This document shows, piece after piece, positions 12,198 through 23,514 of a DNA stretch of 64,000 bases; position 1 is the first letter of the stretch; each line of letters begins with the position of its first letter. A program made the position numbers and the translations under genes. Source of the stretch: Branchiostoma floridae (Eukaryota; Chordata; Leptocardii; Amphioxiformes; Branchiostomatidae); assembly GCF_000003815.2 (NCBI RefSeq), contig NC_049983.1, forward strand, positions 19,611,106 to 19,675,105, given 5' to 3'. The notes under the pieces are model-generated. The model was given only the letters and a program-made list of their open reading frames with translations. It was not told the DNA's origin and ran no database searches.

Positions 12198-15100
12198 TTA
12201 TTTCTTCCTTGGTTCAGCGACCAGCTGAAATGGTACCGGGGAATGTACAAATCCGAAGACTCCCTCGGCAGACGGCACGGCACTGCCCTCTGGCGGTTTA
12301 AAGGTGAAGCGCTGCAGCAGGGAGGTGAAGATCAGGAACAGCTCCACCTTGGCCAGCCGTTCACCAGGACAGAGGCGACGACCTGAAAAACATCCGTTGT
12401 ACTTTCACATGGAGTATGTGCGAAGAACATTCCAAGCAGACGTTACTAGTCATTACCAACTACCTTACCCAGATTTCATCCTGCATCCTCGGACGTTTGG
12501 AAAGCAGAGCAAGTCATCAAGAAATTTGAACTCTCGTGACGTGACTGTTATCATCTGCCTATCTGCTGGAATGCGCATACCAGGTAATCAGCATAATTTA
12601 CAATTCAATTTAAATTCAGCGGACAACTTCCAGTTTACAGTTGGTGAACAATATATGCCCATATTGACGTGAATTCAAACACCCTATACAAGCTTTTCAT
12701 TGATGTCGTACTAACGTTACTTATAATTTGAATCCTCCGACGACGGCCATGTTGGCGGGTAATTGAATTAAGCAGTAGCATCTTCATGTGGTTTACAGAT
12801 GTACGCTGTGATCCAACATGGCGCAGATGACGTCAGATGACGTCAGATGAAATGCTCTATAATGGTTCCAGTCTCACCCATAGAAAACATGATCAGATCC
12901 TCCCTCCTAACGAAGTTCCCACTGTCGTCAAGAAAGCGGGCTGGGTCAAACTTGTTCGGCTCGGGCCAGAGCTGTGGGTCGCGCAGCACCGACCAGATGT
13001 TCACCTCTACTCGTGTAGACTGAGAGAAATTCAATATAAGATGTCTGTGATTGGTTACTATCAATTTCCTTCCAACAGTGACTGTTTTAAAGTTAGAGTA
13101 CTCAATTTTTTAATGTCTGACAGCACATCTTGGTCGCGGACAATGGCCTAGTCTCGATCTCGTGAGAGAACACGAGACGAGACTTCTTCAAAGATGTCTG
13201 TGCCTTTGAAGGACGTACTCTGTAATTTGTACTTGGTTGAAAGTTAACTCCTTTGTATTTTAGCCTGGGTACCGTGCGGGTAGCAGTTCGCTCCCATGTT
13301 CGCTTCTGCTACGCTATAGGTGAGATTTTGGCAGCAATGCAATTCGCTAAATAGGCCTAGACCTACTAGACCTTGGAATAAACACATAAATGAGACAAAC
13401 GTTAACTACCTAGTGCTACATTCTGTCCTACCTTAGGAATGTGATAACCCCTGAAGACTATATCACTGGTGGTAAAGTGCAAAGCTGTCATTGGAGCGGT
13501 TGCTGCCATCCTGCTTATTTCACTCAAAGTGGCCTCCGTGTAGGGCATCTGTGACGGAAAAAGGAAATATTGCAAAACTAGGAGTGAACAGACCGGCCGG
13601 TGAGTTATGTCCTTTCAAAGCCTTACAGAAAATCTGCCCCTGCAGTTTAAAAAAGCCGCTTGGGGGCCCAAACTTGCACGACGTACTCCCTGCCCAAAGA
13701 CGTATCCACTTCTCAGAAATCATGAACCTGGCACTTGAGGAACATTTTACCTCCAACTTTGAACCTCGGCTGCACTACCGTAACTCGCAGCTAGGAGGCC
13801 CATTATCGAACTTGACCTTCTTTTTTCCAACCCCCACCTATCCACCAAATATCATGCAAAACTATCCGTAATGTGATTGTCTCAAGTTATGCTGTCCGCC
13901 AACAAACGCACGCACACACTCGGCCTGCTGCAGTGCCGATGGAAAGTGCTACGCCAACCTTTTTCGAACTCGACCTTCCTTTCCGCAACCGAAAATATAA
14001 CCTTCTTGGCGAAGTTAATCAATCACGATAGAAGGAGTACTTATACATTTGTTGTACTTTATTAGTCAAAACAAAAGATTTTATCCTATATAAATGGCAA
14101 AGCCGACCATCGACTAGTACCTGCAACAAACTGAAGTCGCAGGACATTCCCACAACTTTCCCAAGAATGTCGCCGTTAAACCCCTTTCACATTATCCACG
14201 ATCTCTGAGCGTATCGATGGAAGATCGGTCATATTTAAGATCGACAGAGGGTTGCGCGTAATTTTCACCTGAAAACCGTCCTTGTCACATATAAGCCATA
14301 CTTTGTACTATTGTACAATTGTTGTGCAATAAAATCATTATCATAAGCGAGGCTCGGGCGATTGCCACAGAATCGTCGTCCGATCGATTTTCGCCAAATG
14401 TGACAGAGGTAGTATCAATCGTATGACGACCATGACCATCACATTTACCATATGGAGTTGTAGGTTCATGGTAGTCGTGGCCATAACTCATGCGGCAAAT
14501 GTGACAGTACTTTACCTTGCTGCGATGTTCCATGGAGGGGTCCTGGTTGGGTCCCAGCACGCTGTCTATCTCCTGCTGTACTTTCTGCTGGATGTCCGGA
14601 TGGAGAATCATGAACAGCACGGCCCAGTGCAAGGTGGTCGCTGTTGTGTCAGTACCTGCCAAGAACACCTGGCGGACGAGCTTCGGAAAAGAAAAGAAAA
14701 ACACAAAACGTTAAATTTAGGGAAGACAATACTTGGTAGAGGAGCGTCATCGTCTATGTAAAGACTTGTCAGCTCACACTGTCACTGTAGTCATGCTAGC
14801 TAACGAGTAAAACGACAAGAATAACTAAAAAAAAATTTACAGCGAAGGTTGCGAAACATAATGTCCTTGGTTACATGTCTTTAAGCAAAGAATTAACGTT
14901 GTATGAAACATTCATAAAATGTCACCAAATTTACTTGTTCGTTTTCTTACTTACCGTAACATGTTGCTCTTCGGTGAAGGTCGAATGCTCGTCTCCCTCT
15001 CGCTTTTTAGCTTCCAGGAGAAATGCGTCCACGAAGTCCCTGATGTCATTCGGGTCAAACGTCTCCTTGTGATGTGTTATTTCCTCTCGGATGTGTTGCA

Positions 15101-16958
15101 TCAGCTTGCGTTGGTTGTTTACATACCGTTCAGATGTCTTCTTTAGGCTAGGAATCACCCGAGCCACTGGAAAGGCAATCGGTAGCAATCCAAGGGTCTT
15201 GGTAGAGAACGTTTGTTCGATCATCTGTAGAAGTTCTTTACCCTTGACATCATCGTACTCGTAGCGAGAACCGAATACGATTGAGCTGATGACATTGCAA
15301 GTTGTATTCTTCAACAGCCGAGAGATGCAGAAGGACTGGTTTTCTTTCTTCGTGATGACATCACTGAGTGCCCGTGCCTCTTCTAGGATCTTGCCTTCCA
15401 TGCTCCTCTTGCCGACGCCGAAGTCCCGAAGAGCGGACATGGTGAACTTCTTGTGCTCTTTGAAACGAGCAGTGTACGGCTCCAGGAGCAATCCTGAATA
15501 AGACAACCAATGAGAGACTGATATGAAAAATATTTCTGCCAAAATTGCTGTTCAAAAATAAACCAGGAGCAGATCTCTCTCTCTCTCTCTCCCCAAAAAA
15601 CGTGTGCACTATGTGTTACATTTTTGGTTCAGATATTCAGTCCTTGTGGTTCTGAACTCTTACCTTTTGCACTCTGATCTGGAGAGCCAGGAACTGGGAA
15701 GTGAGGACGGCTGGAGAAAACATCGGCGTTCGTCACCAGAGCCTCGCGGATGGCACTAAAGCCGTTCAGAACAACCCTCGGATGACGAAACGCGTACACG
15801 GTGAAGACGTCCCCGTACTTCTTAGACCATTCTTGATAAACTACTGGGCTATCCTGGTGGTCAAGAAACATAACGTTATATGTATCTAACTAAATGTCTC
15901 TACAAACCCGGGCGAATACAGAATCGAGAACCCTGCATGAACGTTGCTGAATCTGTAAAAAAAATCTGCCAAAGGATATACGTATTTCAGCCTTGTATCC
16001 AAACCTATTAATGCGAAAAGACTTTTCGGCTATGATAAATTATTATAGCCGAAAAGTCTTTTCGCAAATAGTTTGCCTGATAGGACTAAAAGAATCGGCA
16101 GCCGTGATTGGTTCGGAGGCCAGGCTAATGTATACAAGACGATGTAGAAGCAACAGCCGAACAAATAACAACTAGTCCTTTATCTTGGAAGCCAAAAATC
16201 AGTGTAAGTCGAGGAGCTGGGTTAATTGTTATGAACTTAGCCTGACTAGGTCGCGCTCATAGCGGCCAGCCTGGCTGACGAATCTGCCCTGGTAGCGAGA
16301 GATTGCGCAATACAAGCTAGATCTGGACTAGATATCATCCGATGGATGTTTGTCGTCTTTGCTGAATTCGTGGTTCCACAATCAGCTTAAAACAACACCA
16401 TTAACGCCACCACTTACTCGACGGCGAATCAACACATCATGAAGAATTTTCTCACGAGGCCAGGATGTATATTAGAGAAGTTTCTCATTCCAGCCAAATC
16501 AAGCCCTATTGTTCTAAATACAAGTCAGATAAAGTTGTCTTCCAAAACTATCCATGAAATAGTACATCCTGTAAATCATAACCCCGTCAGTTGAACACCG
16601 ATTACTGAAAATCAAATCCAAAACTGCTTCAGTGGAAAATTGACAGCACGTTTTTGTTTTGCACTGCTATGGGCAGTAACACGCACTCAATGTAACTTTA
16701 GGTTAGCCAGAGTAATTCAAATCTTCTTTTATGGCATGTTTACATAGTTAATGGTCACAGAGTGTTCAATTCTACCTTACTCCTGATCATGGTGAACAAG
16801 TTCCCGACCAGAGGCAGCCCTCTCGGTCCAGGCGGCAAGCCGGCTGTTGCAGCCCGCTTCCACAGCACCGTCGTGATGATGACGACAACACCGATTAGCA
16901 ACGTCTGGAGGCTCCATGGCCAGTTGACGGCGGATAGCAGAACGCTCATGATCGACAT
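12198..16958 (-). CDS. Cytochrome P450, CYP2-clan microsomal monooxygenase
   Basis: Seven exons on the minus strand give an unbroken 506-residue protein, normal for a microsomal P450: 16776-16958, 15664-15853, 14955-15493, 14516-14680, 13432-13548, 12878-13019 and 12198-12382. All junctions are GT-AG and the phases agree. Exon 1 encodes a hydrophobic ER anchor and the Pro-rich hinge (LPPGPRGLPLVGN). Exon 4 has the I-helix oxygen-activation motif AGTDTT. Exon 5 has the K-helix ExxR as EISR within MPYTEATLSEISR. Exons 6 and 7 join to form the heme loop FSMGRRLCPGE with the axial Cys. P450s of this clan use NADPH-cytochrome P450 reductase to oxidise steroids, fatty acids or xenobiotics; the substrate cannot be read from sequence. 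The ATG at 16958 is the only start found; upstream in-frame codons are non-ATG. CYP2 is the best call, although CYP1/17-like relatives share these motifs. Confidence 0.92.
12828..12845. promoter_or_regulatory. Two perfect CRE palindromes 10 bp apart
   Basis: TGACGTCA occurs at 12828-12835 and again at 12838-12845 as part of a short tandem repeat (CAGATGACGT). They lie in the last intron of the P450 gene, about 30 nt past the end of exon 6. TGACGTCA is the consensus CREB/ATF site; one-turn spacing would place both sites on one face of the helix. Function is inferred only. Confidence 0.45.
16012..16066. repeat. Perfect 22-bp hairpin in P450 intron 1
   Basis: Arms at 16012-16033 and 16045-16066 are exact inverse complements (TGCGAAAAGACTTTTCGGC...) with an 11-nt A/T loop. 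It could be a miniature foldback element or an RNA hairpin. Arms that match perfectly suggest recent origin or selection. Confidence 0.8.
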
Positions 16959-17281
16959 GACTGTGTCTTCTTTATACAATCCAGGTGTGTATGTATGTCA
17001 CGCAACACCCGATATCCTTATCTAGAACAGTCCATCATTCTGAAAAGTTGGCGAGGATTTTTTTTCTTGTTCCCTTTTGACGCTATATCAACTTAAGACT
17101 GTGTTAATCGTTTTACTTATCATGATTGGGTCATTAACTTTTACACGCTACCAGCGTACTACCAAGTAAAGCAAAACATTGAAAGCCTTTCTAATTGTCC
17201 ACCTTTCAAAGATTATAGCCATGGTAGGTTCCTACAGTATTTTCCCAGACACTAACGTTACATCACACCACAGTGTACTTT
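16959..17281. other. Upstream region of the P450 gene
   Basis: Presumed promoter and 5' UTR of the minus-strand P450 gene. No TATA box at a sensible place or other motif stands out. Confidence 0.3.
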
Positions 17282-17873
17282 ACAAAATCTTCCACAGTTT
17301 ACTACGCAAACCTCAGATTTGATGATCACTTTATTAGTAAATTGTAAAGGAAACAAGTCTTTTATGGCCTGATATCCCCTGGTTTTCTTTGTTAAATGTT
17401 TAAATATAAATGGTCGCTATGAAAAAATTGCGAAGTCAGAAAACCCCCATTGCGAGCCTTTCACAATTTTCCCATTTCCGAAAAGACTGATTCACCCGGC
17501 GCCCAAGGTTATATCTCCTCATTGTTAAGTGATGAACAGCATTTTGAAATGAAAACTGGACTTATTCATAGGCAAACATAAAAAGATACAGTAACCTTTG
17601 TCCGACGTCTTGTTTCACAAGAATAATTGTAATTTGATGAGTCAAATAATCCTCAAGCATTCTAACCCCTTAACGAGTCTTTCGTGATTTTCCCATTATA
17701 AAATAGCAAGACATTTGCAATTTGACGGTCGTTTTAACTGCTAACAGTAATTTTCAGTCACCATGCGTGGAATCCATGTAACACTGTGGCCGCCCTTAGA
17801 AGCGCCACCTGGATTCATAAACTCTCTCACACACGGACTACCACAAAATTATCATTTACGTTTTTGCACTTTA

Positions 17874-19568
17874 CTACTGGTATATGTTGAGGATGTCGAG
17901 GAGATCACACTTTTCATGCTTATAGTTCTCCAGCAAGTTATTTTCAGGAGTGGTGACATTCAGTCTGTAGAAATGTCCGCTTGTTCCGTACTTCGGCCAG
18001 GGGACGACCTTTGCTTTATTGTTGTTTGTAGAGTTGATCCCGTGAGCAGATTTATTTGGGTCGCCTGTGTGGGCGAAGTTACCGTAGTGATACGCTATGG
18101 TGTCCGCCATACGTTGTTCGTCCGGGGTAAATGTTAGATTTGCCTGGGGAAGGAGGGGCGTTTGAAACACAAACGGAATGTCCTCCGCATGACACACGTG
18201 ACCGTTACAAAACTTATATCCGTCCCACAGATTCTTAAAGGACCAGGCATGGTCGAAAAGATACAGCCAAGCATCTGTATGGTACTTCCCGGCACTGTGT
18301 GCGACTTTACGAGTCGGACACGTGAAGATCCAGTCAGTCGCCATCTCAGACAGGATCACACGATAGTCTGGGGACGTTGGAGGGGGTTTGTACAGCTCTA
18401 AAACCGGTATGGCCTTCTCTTGAACAAAGGCAAACATGATTTCGTCAAGTTTGAGTTTGCTGGTTATGTTCTGGTTGAAAGCCTGGTAGACGTAAAACAC
18501 GTTTTCTCCCAATGTCGTCCCTATGATAAACGGCTTCTTCTGAAAGTTACCTTTCGCGAAGCTGTCCACCGTAGGAGCTGGAACCACATCGAAGTCTATA
18601 GATGGTCCATATTGCATGAAGCTCTCTATTGGCTTTAACGGGTTGACAATGTCACCGTTTGCCTTGTCTTGTGCGTCGAGTACAGCATCTGATTCCTTGG
18701 AACGAAGGCAGGCCAAGTCTCCGGCCGAACAGTTGAGGTGTTCGGCGAAGAATTTTCCGAGCCGAAGCGCCTCATGGCGAGACTTGTGGGGAATGGAGAA
18801 GGGCACGCTCAACATGATAGCCTGTTGGAACAAATCCGTAGACTTGTCGGAAATCATGTGTGTCGCCACAGAATCCGAACCGGAGCTTTGTCCGAATATA
18901 GTGACCTTGTTTTTGTCGCCCCCAAAGCTAGCTATGTTCTGTTGGACCCATTTTAACGCCTCTATCTGATCTAGCAACCCAAAATTGCCTTTCGCGGCGT
19001 CTTCTCCCTCGCCGGTTACGAGAAAGCCAAAAGCACCAAGCCTGTAGTTGATTGTAACGACGACAGTTTGAGTTTTGTCGGCCAGAAATCTTCCGTCAAA
19101 AACCAAAGCAGATCCGGTACCGTAACGGTAATTGCCGCCGTGAATGCAAAACAACACAGGCAGCGGCTTAACAGTGGAATTCAGAGCATCATTAGGCGCA
19201 AAAATGTTCAGGTACAGACAGTCTTCGCTCTGCGTTCTGTTTGCATCACGGTTGCAAAGGTGTTGGACGTCGCTTTCAGTTGGTCCGCAATGGTTCTGAC
19301 GGCAAGCAGGCCCTGGCTCCGTACCGTTGCGGACTGCAGGTGCCCAGGACTTGTTGTATGCTTGGGGAGGTTTCCAGCGAAGCTCGCCGACGGGCGGAAC
19401 CGCGAAGGGCAGACCAAAGAAAATGGCTCCTTCGTCCACATACATGCCTCGAACAGCGCCAAACTGCGTCTGAACAGTTGGACCATCTTCTTGGACTCCG
19501 TAACCAAGGCAGAGAGACACAAGCGTGCTCAGGATTAGGCGTTGTAGCCCTTTTGGTGAAGCCATCAT
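17874..19568 (-). CDS. Secreted carboxylesterase, copy 1 (intronless)
   Basis: A 564-residue carboxylesterase/cholinesterase-family alpha/beta hydrolase encoded in one exon. The N-terminus has a signal peptide (about residues 1-24, hydrophobic LILSTLVSLCLGYG). Family landmarks follow in order: FGLPFAVPPVGELRWKPP, the disulphide block SEDCLYLNIF, the oxyanion hole HGGNYRYGTG, the nucleophile elbow GQSSGS (usually GESAG), the acid Glu in GTTLGEN and the catalytic His in HAEDIPFVF, so the triad is complete. The choline-binding Trp of acetylcholinesterase (EMWNPN) is not conserved, and there is no tetramerisation or GPI tail, so a general carboxylesterase is likelier than a cholinesterase. The paralogue at 20721-22415 has the same length. 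The start is an ATG pair; the upstream frame is open but lacks ATG. Lack of introns suggests retroposition before the tandem duplication. Confidence 0.9.
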   Translation of the reverse strand: MMASPKGLQRLILSTLVSLCLGYGVQEDGPTVQTQFGAVRGMYVDEGAIFFGLPFAVPPVGELRWKPPQAYNKSWAPAVRNGTEPGPACRQNHCGPTESDVQHLCNRDANRTQSEDCLYLNIFAPNDALNSTVKPLPVLFCIHGGNYRYGTGSALVFDGRFLADKTQTVVVTINYRLGAFGFLVTGEGEDAAKGNFGLLDQIEALKWVQQNIASFGGDKNKVTIFGQSSGSDSVATHMISDKSTDLFQQAIMLSVPFSIPHKSRHEALRLGKFFAEHLNCSAGDLACLRSKESDAVLDAQDKANGDIVNPLKPIESFMQYGPSIDFDVVPAPTVDSFAKGNFQKKPFIIGTTLGENVFYVYQAFNQNITSKLKLDEIMFAFVQEKAIPVLELYKPPPTSPDYRVILSEMATDWIFTCPTRKVAHSAGKYHTDAWLYLFDHAWSFKNLWDGYKFCNGHVCHAEDIPFVFQTPLLPQANLTFTPDEQRMADTIAYHYGNFAHTGDPNKSAHGINSTNNNKAKVVPWPKYGTSGHFYRLNVTTPENNLLENYKHEKCDLLDILNIYQ

Positions 19569-20720
19569 GCCTGTACTGGCAAGTAAAGCGCCAACTAAAC
19601 GTACTTTGGTCTTCAGTGGGGGGAGTGTATGTCAATCCAAACAAACAAGAAGCTTTATTTATATAACACTATCTGCAGACTCTGGACGTTTAGCTTGTGA
19701 CATTCTCCTCCGCAGATTCGAACCCCCAGCCCCGCTAGCACTGTAATCTCCAAGCAGATCCTCGGTGGTCACAAAATCCTCCACAGTTTACTACGCAAAC
19801 CTCACACTTCATGATCACTTAATTGGTAAGTTGTAAAGGAAACGCGTATTTTATGGCCTGACATCCCTTTTTTGTTTGTGAAATGTTTTAAATAAAGTCA
19901 GAGAAGCCTCGAAAAGTCAAACCCCTTTGCGAGCCTTCCACAGTTTTCCCATTCCAGAACAGACGGATGTTTTTGGCAATTTTGCGATCGTTTATTTGGG
20001 TTCGTTTGACGGTAGTTCGAACCGGAGGCAAGTTGTATTAACTCAAGTCTGAATCGGAATTCATCATTTCAAAATACCTTAGAATGGGATTACCAAGGCA
20101 GAAAACATTTGATGATTTTAATGATCATACCAAACATGACGTCCATGAAGAGGCTCCATCTGGCGCCGAAGCTTATATTTCCTCATTGTTAAGTGATCAA
20201 CTAACTTATTCATATGCAAACATAAAACGATATAGTTACCTTTGCCCGATGTCTAATTCTTTCACAAGAATAATTGTAATTTATGATAGCCATTCAGGAT
20301 GCTACAATAATATTTATTGTTAAATTGACCGGAAACGTACCCTCGTTCTAACCATTCCTGCTGGCAAAAAAGAATAATTGGCAATAACATATGATTTCCC
20401 ATTATTCTGTTTGTTGAATGTCTTTAAGCATTGTCACCCTTGATATCTAATGGTCTTATTCTAAAAAAAAACAGACTCAAATAAGCCCCAAGCATTCTAA
20501 CCCCTTGACTAGTCTTTCGCGATTTTCCCATTATCAAAATAGCCGGACATTTTGCAATTTGACGGTCGTTTTGATTACTAATAGGATTTTCAGGCACCAT
20601 GAGAGGAGCCCATGTAACATTGTGGCCGCCCTTAGAAGCGCCACCTGTATTCATACACGCACACACATACACACACGAATTACTACAAAATTACTATTTC
20701 AGTTGCGTTTTTGCACTTTT

Positions 20721-22415
20721 CTACTGGTACACATTGAGGATATCGAAGACATCACACTTCTCATGCTTATAGTTCTCCAGCAAGTTATTTTCAGGAGTTG
20801 TGACATTCAGTCTGTAGAAATGTCCGTTTGTTCCGTACTTCGGCCAGGAGACGAACTTTGGTTTATTGTTGTTTGTAGAGTTGATCCCGTGAGCAGGTTT
20901 GTTTGGGTCGCCTGTGTGGGCGAAGTTACCGTAGTGAAACGCTATGGTGTCCGCCATACGTTGTTCTTCCGGGGTGAAGGTTAGGTTTGCCTCGGGAATG
21001 AGGGGCGTTTGAAACACAAACGGAATGTCCTCTGCATGACACACGTGACCGTTACAAAACTTATACTCGTCCCACAGATGCTTAAAGGACCAGGCATGAT
21101 CGAAAAGATACAGCCAGGCATCTGTATGGTACTTCCCGGCACTTCGTGCGACTTTACGAGTCGGACACGTGAAAATCCAGTCCGTCGCTACCTCAGACAG
21201 GATCACGCGATAGTCCTGGGACGTTGGAGGGGGTTTGTACAGCTCTAGAAGCGGTATGGCCTTCTCTTGAACAAAAGCAAACATGATTTCGTCAAGTTTG
21301 AGTTTGCTGGTTATGTTCTGGTTGAAAGCCTGGTAGACGTAAAACACGTTTTCTTCCAATGTCGTTCCTATTATAAACGGCTTCTTCTGAAAGTTACCTT
21401 TAGCGAAGCTGTCCACCGTAGGAGCGGGAACCACATCGAAGTCTATAGAAGGTCCATATTGCATGAAACCCTCTATTGGCTTTAACGGGTTGACAACGTC
21501 ACCGTTAGCTTTGCCTTGTGCGTCGAGTACAGCATCTGATTCCTTGGAGCGAAGGCAAGCCATGTCTCCGCCCGAACAGTTCAGGTGTTCGGCAAAGAAT
21601 TTTCCGAGCCGAAGCGCCTCATGGCGAGATTTGTGGGGAATTGAGAACGGCACGCTCAACATGATGGCCTGTTTGAACAAGTCTGTAGTCTTGTCGGAAA
21701 TCATGTGTGTCGCCACTGAATCCGAACCGGCGCTTTGTCCGAATATGGTGACCTTGTTTTTGTCGCCTCCAAAGCTACCTATGTTCTGTTGGACCCATTT
21801 TAACGCCTCTACCTGATCTAGCAGCCCATAATTACCTTTTGCGGCGTCTCCCCCCTCACCGGTAACGAGAAAGCCGAAAACACCTAGTCTGTAGTTGATT
21901 GTAACGACGACAGTTTGAGTTTTGTCGGCCAGAAATCTTCCATCATAAACCAATGCAGCGCCGGTACCGTAACGGTAATTGCCACCGTGAATCCAGAACA
22001 GAACGGGCAGCGGATTATCGGTGGAATTCAGAGCGCCATTAGGCGCGAAAATGTTCAGGTACAGACAGTCTTCGCTCTGCGTTCTGTTTGCATCACGGTT
22101 GCAAGTGTGTTGGACGTCGTTGTAAGTTGTTCCGCACAGGTGCTGGCGGCAAGCGGGCCCTGGCTCCGTACCGTTGCGGACTGCAGGTGCCCAGGACTTG
22201 CTGTATGCTTGGGGAGGTTTCCAGCGAAGCTCGCCTACGGGCGGGACCGCGAAGGGCAGACCGAGGAAGATGGCGCCTTCGTCCACATACATGCCTCGAA
22301 CAGCGCCAAACTGCGTCTGAACTGTCGGACCATCTTCTTGGACTCCGTAGCCAAGACAGAGAGACACAAGCGTGCTCAAGATGAGGCGTTGAATCCCTCT
22401 TGGTGAAGCCATCAT
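20721..22415 (-). CDS. Secreted carboxylesterase, copy 2 (intronless)
   Basis: Tandem paralogue of the gene at 17874-19568, also 564 residues and highly similar along its whole length. It has a signal peptide, FLGLPFAVPPVGELRW, SEDCLYLNIF, HGGNYRYGTG, the nucleophile elbow GQSAGS (closer to the usual GxSAG than copy 1), the acid Glu in GTTLEEN and the His in HAEDIPFVF. It is predicted to hydrolyse carboxylic esters outside the cell or in the secretory lumen. The ATG at 22415 is homologous to the start of copy 1; the frame is open up to a GTG at 22475, but no upstream ATG exists. Scattered substitutions include EGGDAAKGNYG against EGEDAAKGNFG, with no frame damage, so both copies appear functional. 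Confidence 0.9.
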   Translation of the reverse strand: MMASPRGIQRLILSTLVSLCLGYGVQEDGPTVQTQFGAVRGMYVDEGAIFLGLPFAVPPVGELRWKPPQAYSKSWAPAVRNGTEPGPACRQHLCGTTYNDVQHTCNRDANRTQSEDCLYLNIFAPNGALNSTDNPLPVLFWIHGGNYRYGTGAALVYDGRFLADKTQTVVVTINYRLGVFGFLVTGEGGDAAKGNYGLLDQVEALKWVQQNIGSFGGDKNKVTIFGQSAGSDSVATHMISDKTTDLFKQAIMLSVPFSIPHKSRHEALRLGKFFAEHLNCSGGDMACLRSKESDAVLDAQGKANGDVVNPLKPIEGFMQYGPSIDFDVVPAPTVDSFAKGNFQKKPFIIGTTLEENVFYVYQAFNQNITSKLKLDEIMFAFVQEKAIPLLELYKPPPTSQDYRVILSEVATDWIFTCPTRKVARSAGKYHTDAWLYLFDHAWSFKHLWDEYKFCNGHVCHAEDIPFVFQTPLIPEANLTFTPEEQRMADTIAFHYGNFAHTGDPNKPAHGINSTNNNKPKFVSWPKYGTNGHFYRLNVTTPENNLLENYKHEKCDVFDILNVYQ

Positions 22416-22714
22416 ACCTGTACTGGCAATTAAAGCGCTGGCTACAAGTACAGACTTTGGTCTCCAGCTTGTCACATGGTATCAGCTGAACGACAAATAA
22501 ACCTATTCAGTATTGACTGACCTGGCAAAGGTGAATTTTGAAGGCGTGGCAACATGGTCAATGGAATTATATAGTATCCTTAGTATGGTGAAGGCCCACG
22601 AGGCATAGAAGCCGCAGAATGTCAGAAGTATGTGTCAAAGAGCCAAGAGTGACAAAAGCGTCAAAATCCATCGTGCCTTGCTATTCACAAGTGTTGGGCG
22701 TGTATGGAAATTCA

Positions 22715-22841
22715 AACAAACAAGTTTTATTCATATAATGCTATCTGCAGACTCTGGACTCTTAGCTTGTGACATTCTCCTATGCAGATTCGAACCCCCA
22801 AACTCCGCTAGCACTGTAATCTCCAAGCAAATCCCCGGTGG
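22715..22841. repeat. SINE-like block upstream of each esterase
   Basis: On the minus strand this block contains GGTTCGAATCTGC, a good match to the tRNA-type Pol III B box, within a segment copied at about 19640-19769. A tRNA-derived SINE fragment carried along in the duplication is possible. The A box is not convincing, hence the low confidence. Confidence 0.3.
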
Positions 22842-23514
22842 CAGGCAAACAGTATCCATGTACTTGAACAATCTTTATTGGCCAACCAATTTCCATTTGC
22901 CACCGTAAGACGTAGGTCGTTGGCCTTCGGACGGTGGCAAAAATGGAGATTGCTTGGCAAATTGTTGTTTAGGTACATGTACATGGATGCTGCCTGCCTG
23001 CCACCGAAGATCTGCTTGGAGATGAATCGCGAAGAAATGGTCTACATTTGGGGCCCCTAGAAGCTTGTTTTTTTCTAACTGCAGGATCTTTTGTTTCGTG
23101 TTGGAGTCTTTGGAAGAAGATAACTGAAGAAGAGCTTGGTGTATTGATCTTTTGTTTATAGCAGCACAATTCTACAATAATACATCACTATACTTCTTCC
23201 TAATGCTTGGGTCACATTTCCAAATCGGGGCCCGACCGGGAAGTTTTAAGAAACGAAAAATTGAAATGTATACCTAGAAATAAACACAAATAATGCCCAT
23301 GAATCTAATTTCTATATTTTGTGTATTTTGATGTCATTTGTATCATTCTTTTCGTTCCCCAAAGCTGCCGGGCCGGCCCCGGTTTGGAAATTTGACCTTA
23401 GCCTAAACCAATATGATATTACAATTACAATTACAATCATACAAGAAATTGACACGGAAAATATTTTGAGAAATAGCTTGTGAAATGGTTTGAGAGACTA
23501 CTACACAAGTCTAG
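22842..23514. other. Spacer with a GGGCCCCTAG repeat fragment
   Basis: No gene is seen. Around 23050-23150 the text GGGGCCCCTAGAAGCTTG, CTGCAGGATC and GATAACT matches the dispersed repeat family found at 29700-31100. Confidence 0.45.

Larger units (their letters stand above)
17282..22841. repeat. Head-to-tail duplication carrying the esterase genes
   Basis: Unit 1 (about 17282-19769) and unit 2 (about 19771-22841) start with the same text (ACAAAATCnTCCACAGTTTA) and end with the same text (CTAGCACTGTAATCTCCAAG). Homology covers the 3' flank, the whole coding region and a short 5' flank. Unit 2 is longer mainly because of about 230 bp of extra sequence between the gene and the shared 5' block. 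The junction is clean, which suggests a simple unequal crossover. Confidence 0.85.

Noticed and set aside
13491-13871. 126-codon plus-strand frame across a P450 exon
   Set aside because: It is antisense to exon 5 of the P450 gene and has no domain or splice support.
19700-19740. tRNA gene suggested by a GGTTCGAATC B box on the minus strand
   Set aside because: No cloverleaf with acceptor stem or convincing A box can be drawn; a SINE fragment fits better.
22415-22475. 20-residue N-terminal extension of esterase copy 2
   Set aside because: It starts at GTG, has no ATG, and the paralogue begins at the homologous internal ATG followed by a signal peptide.
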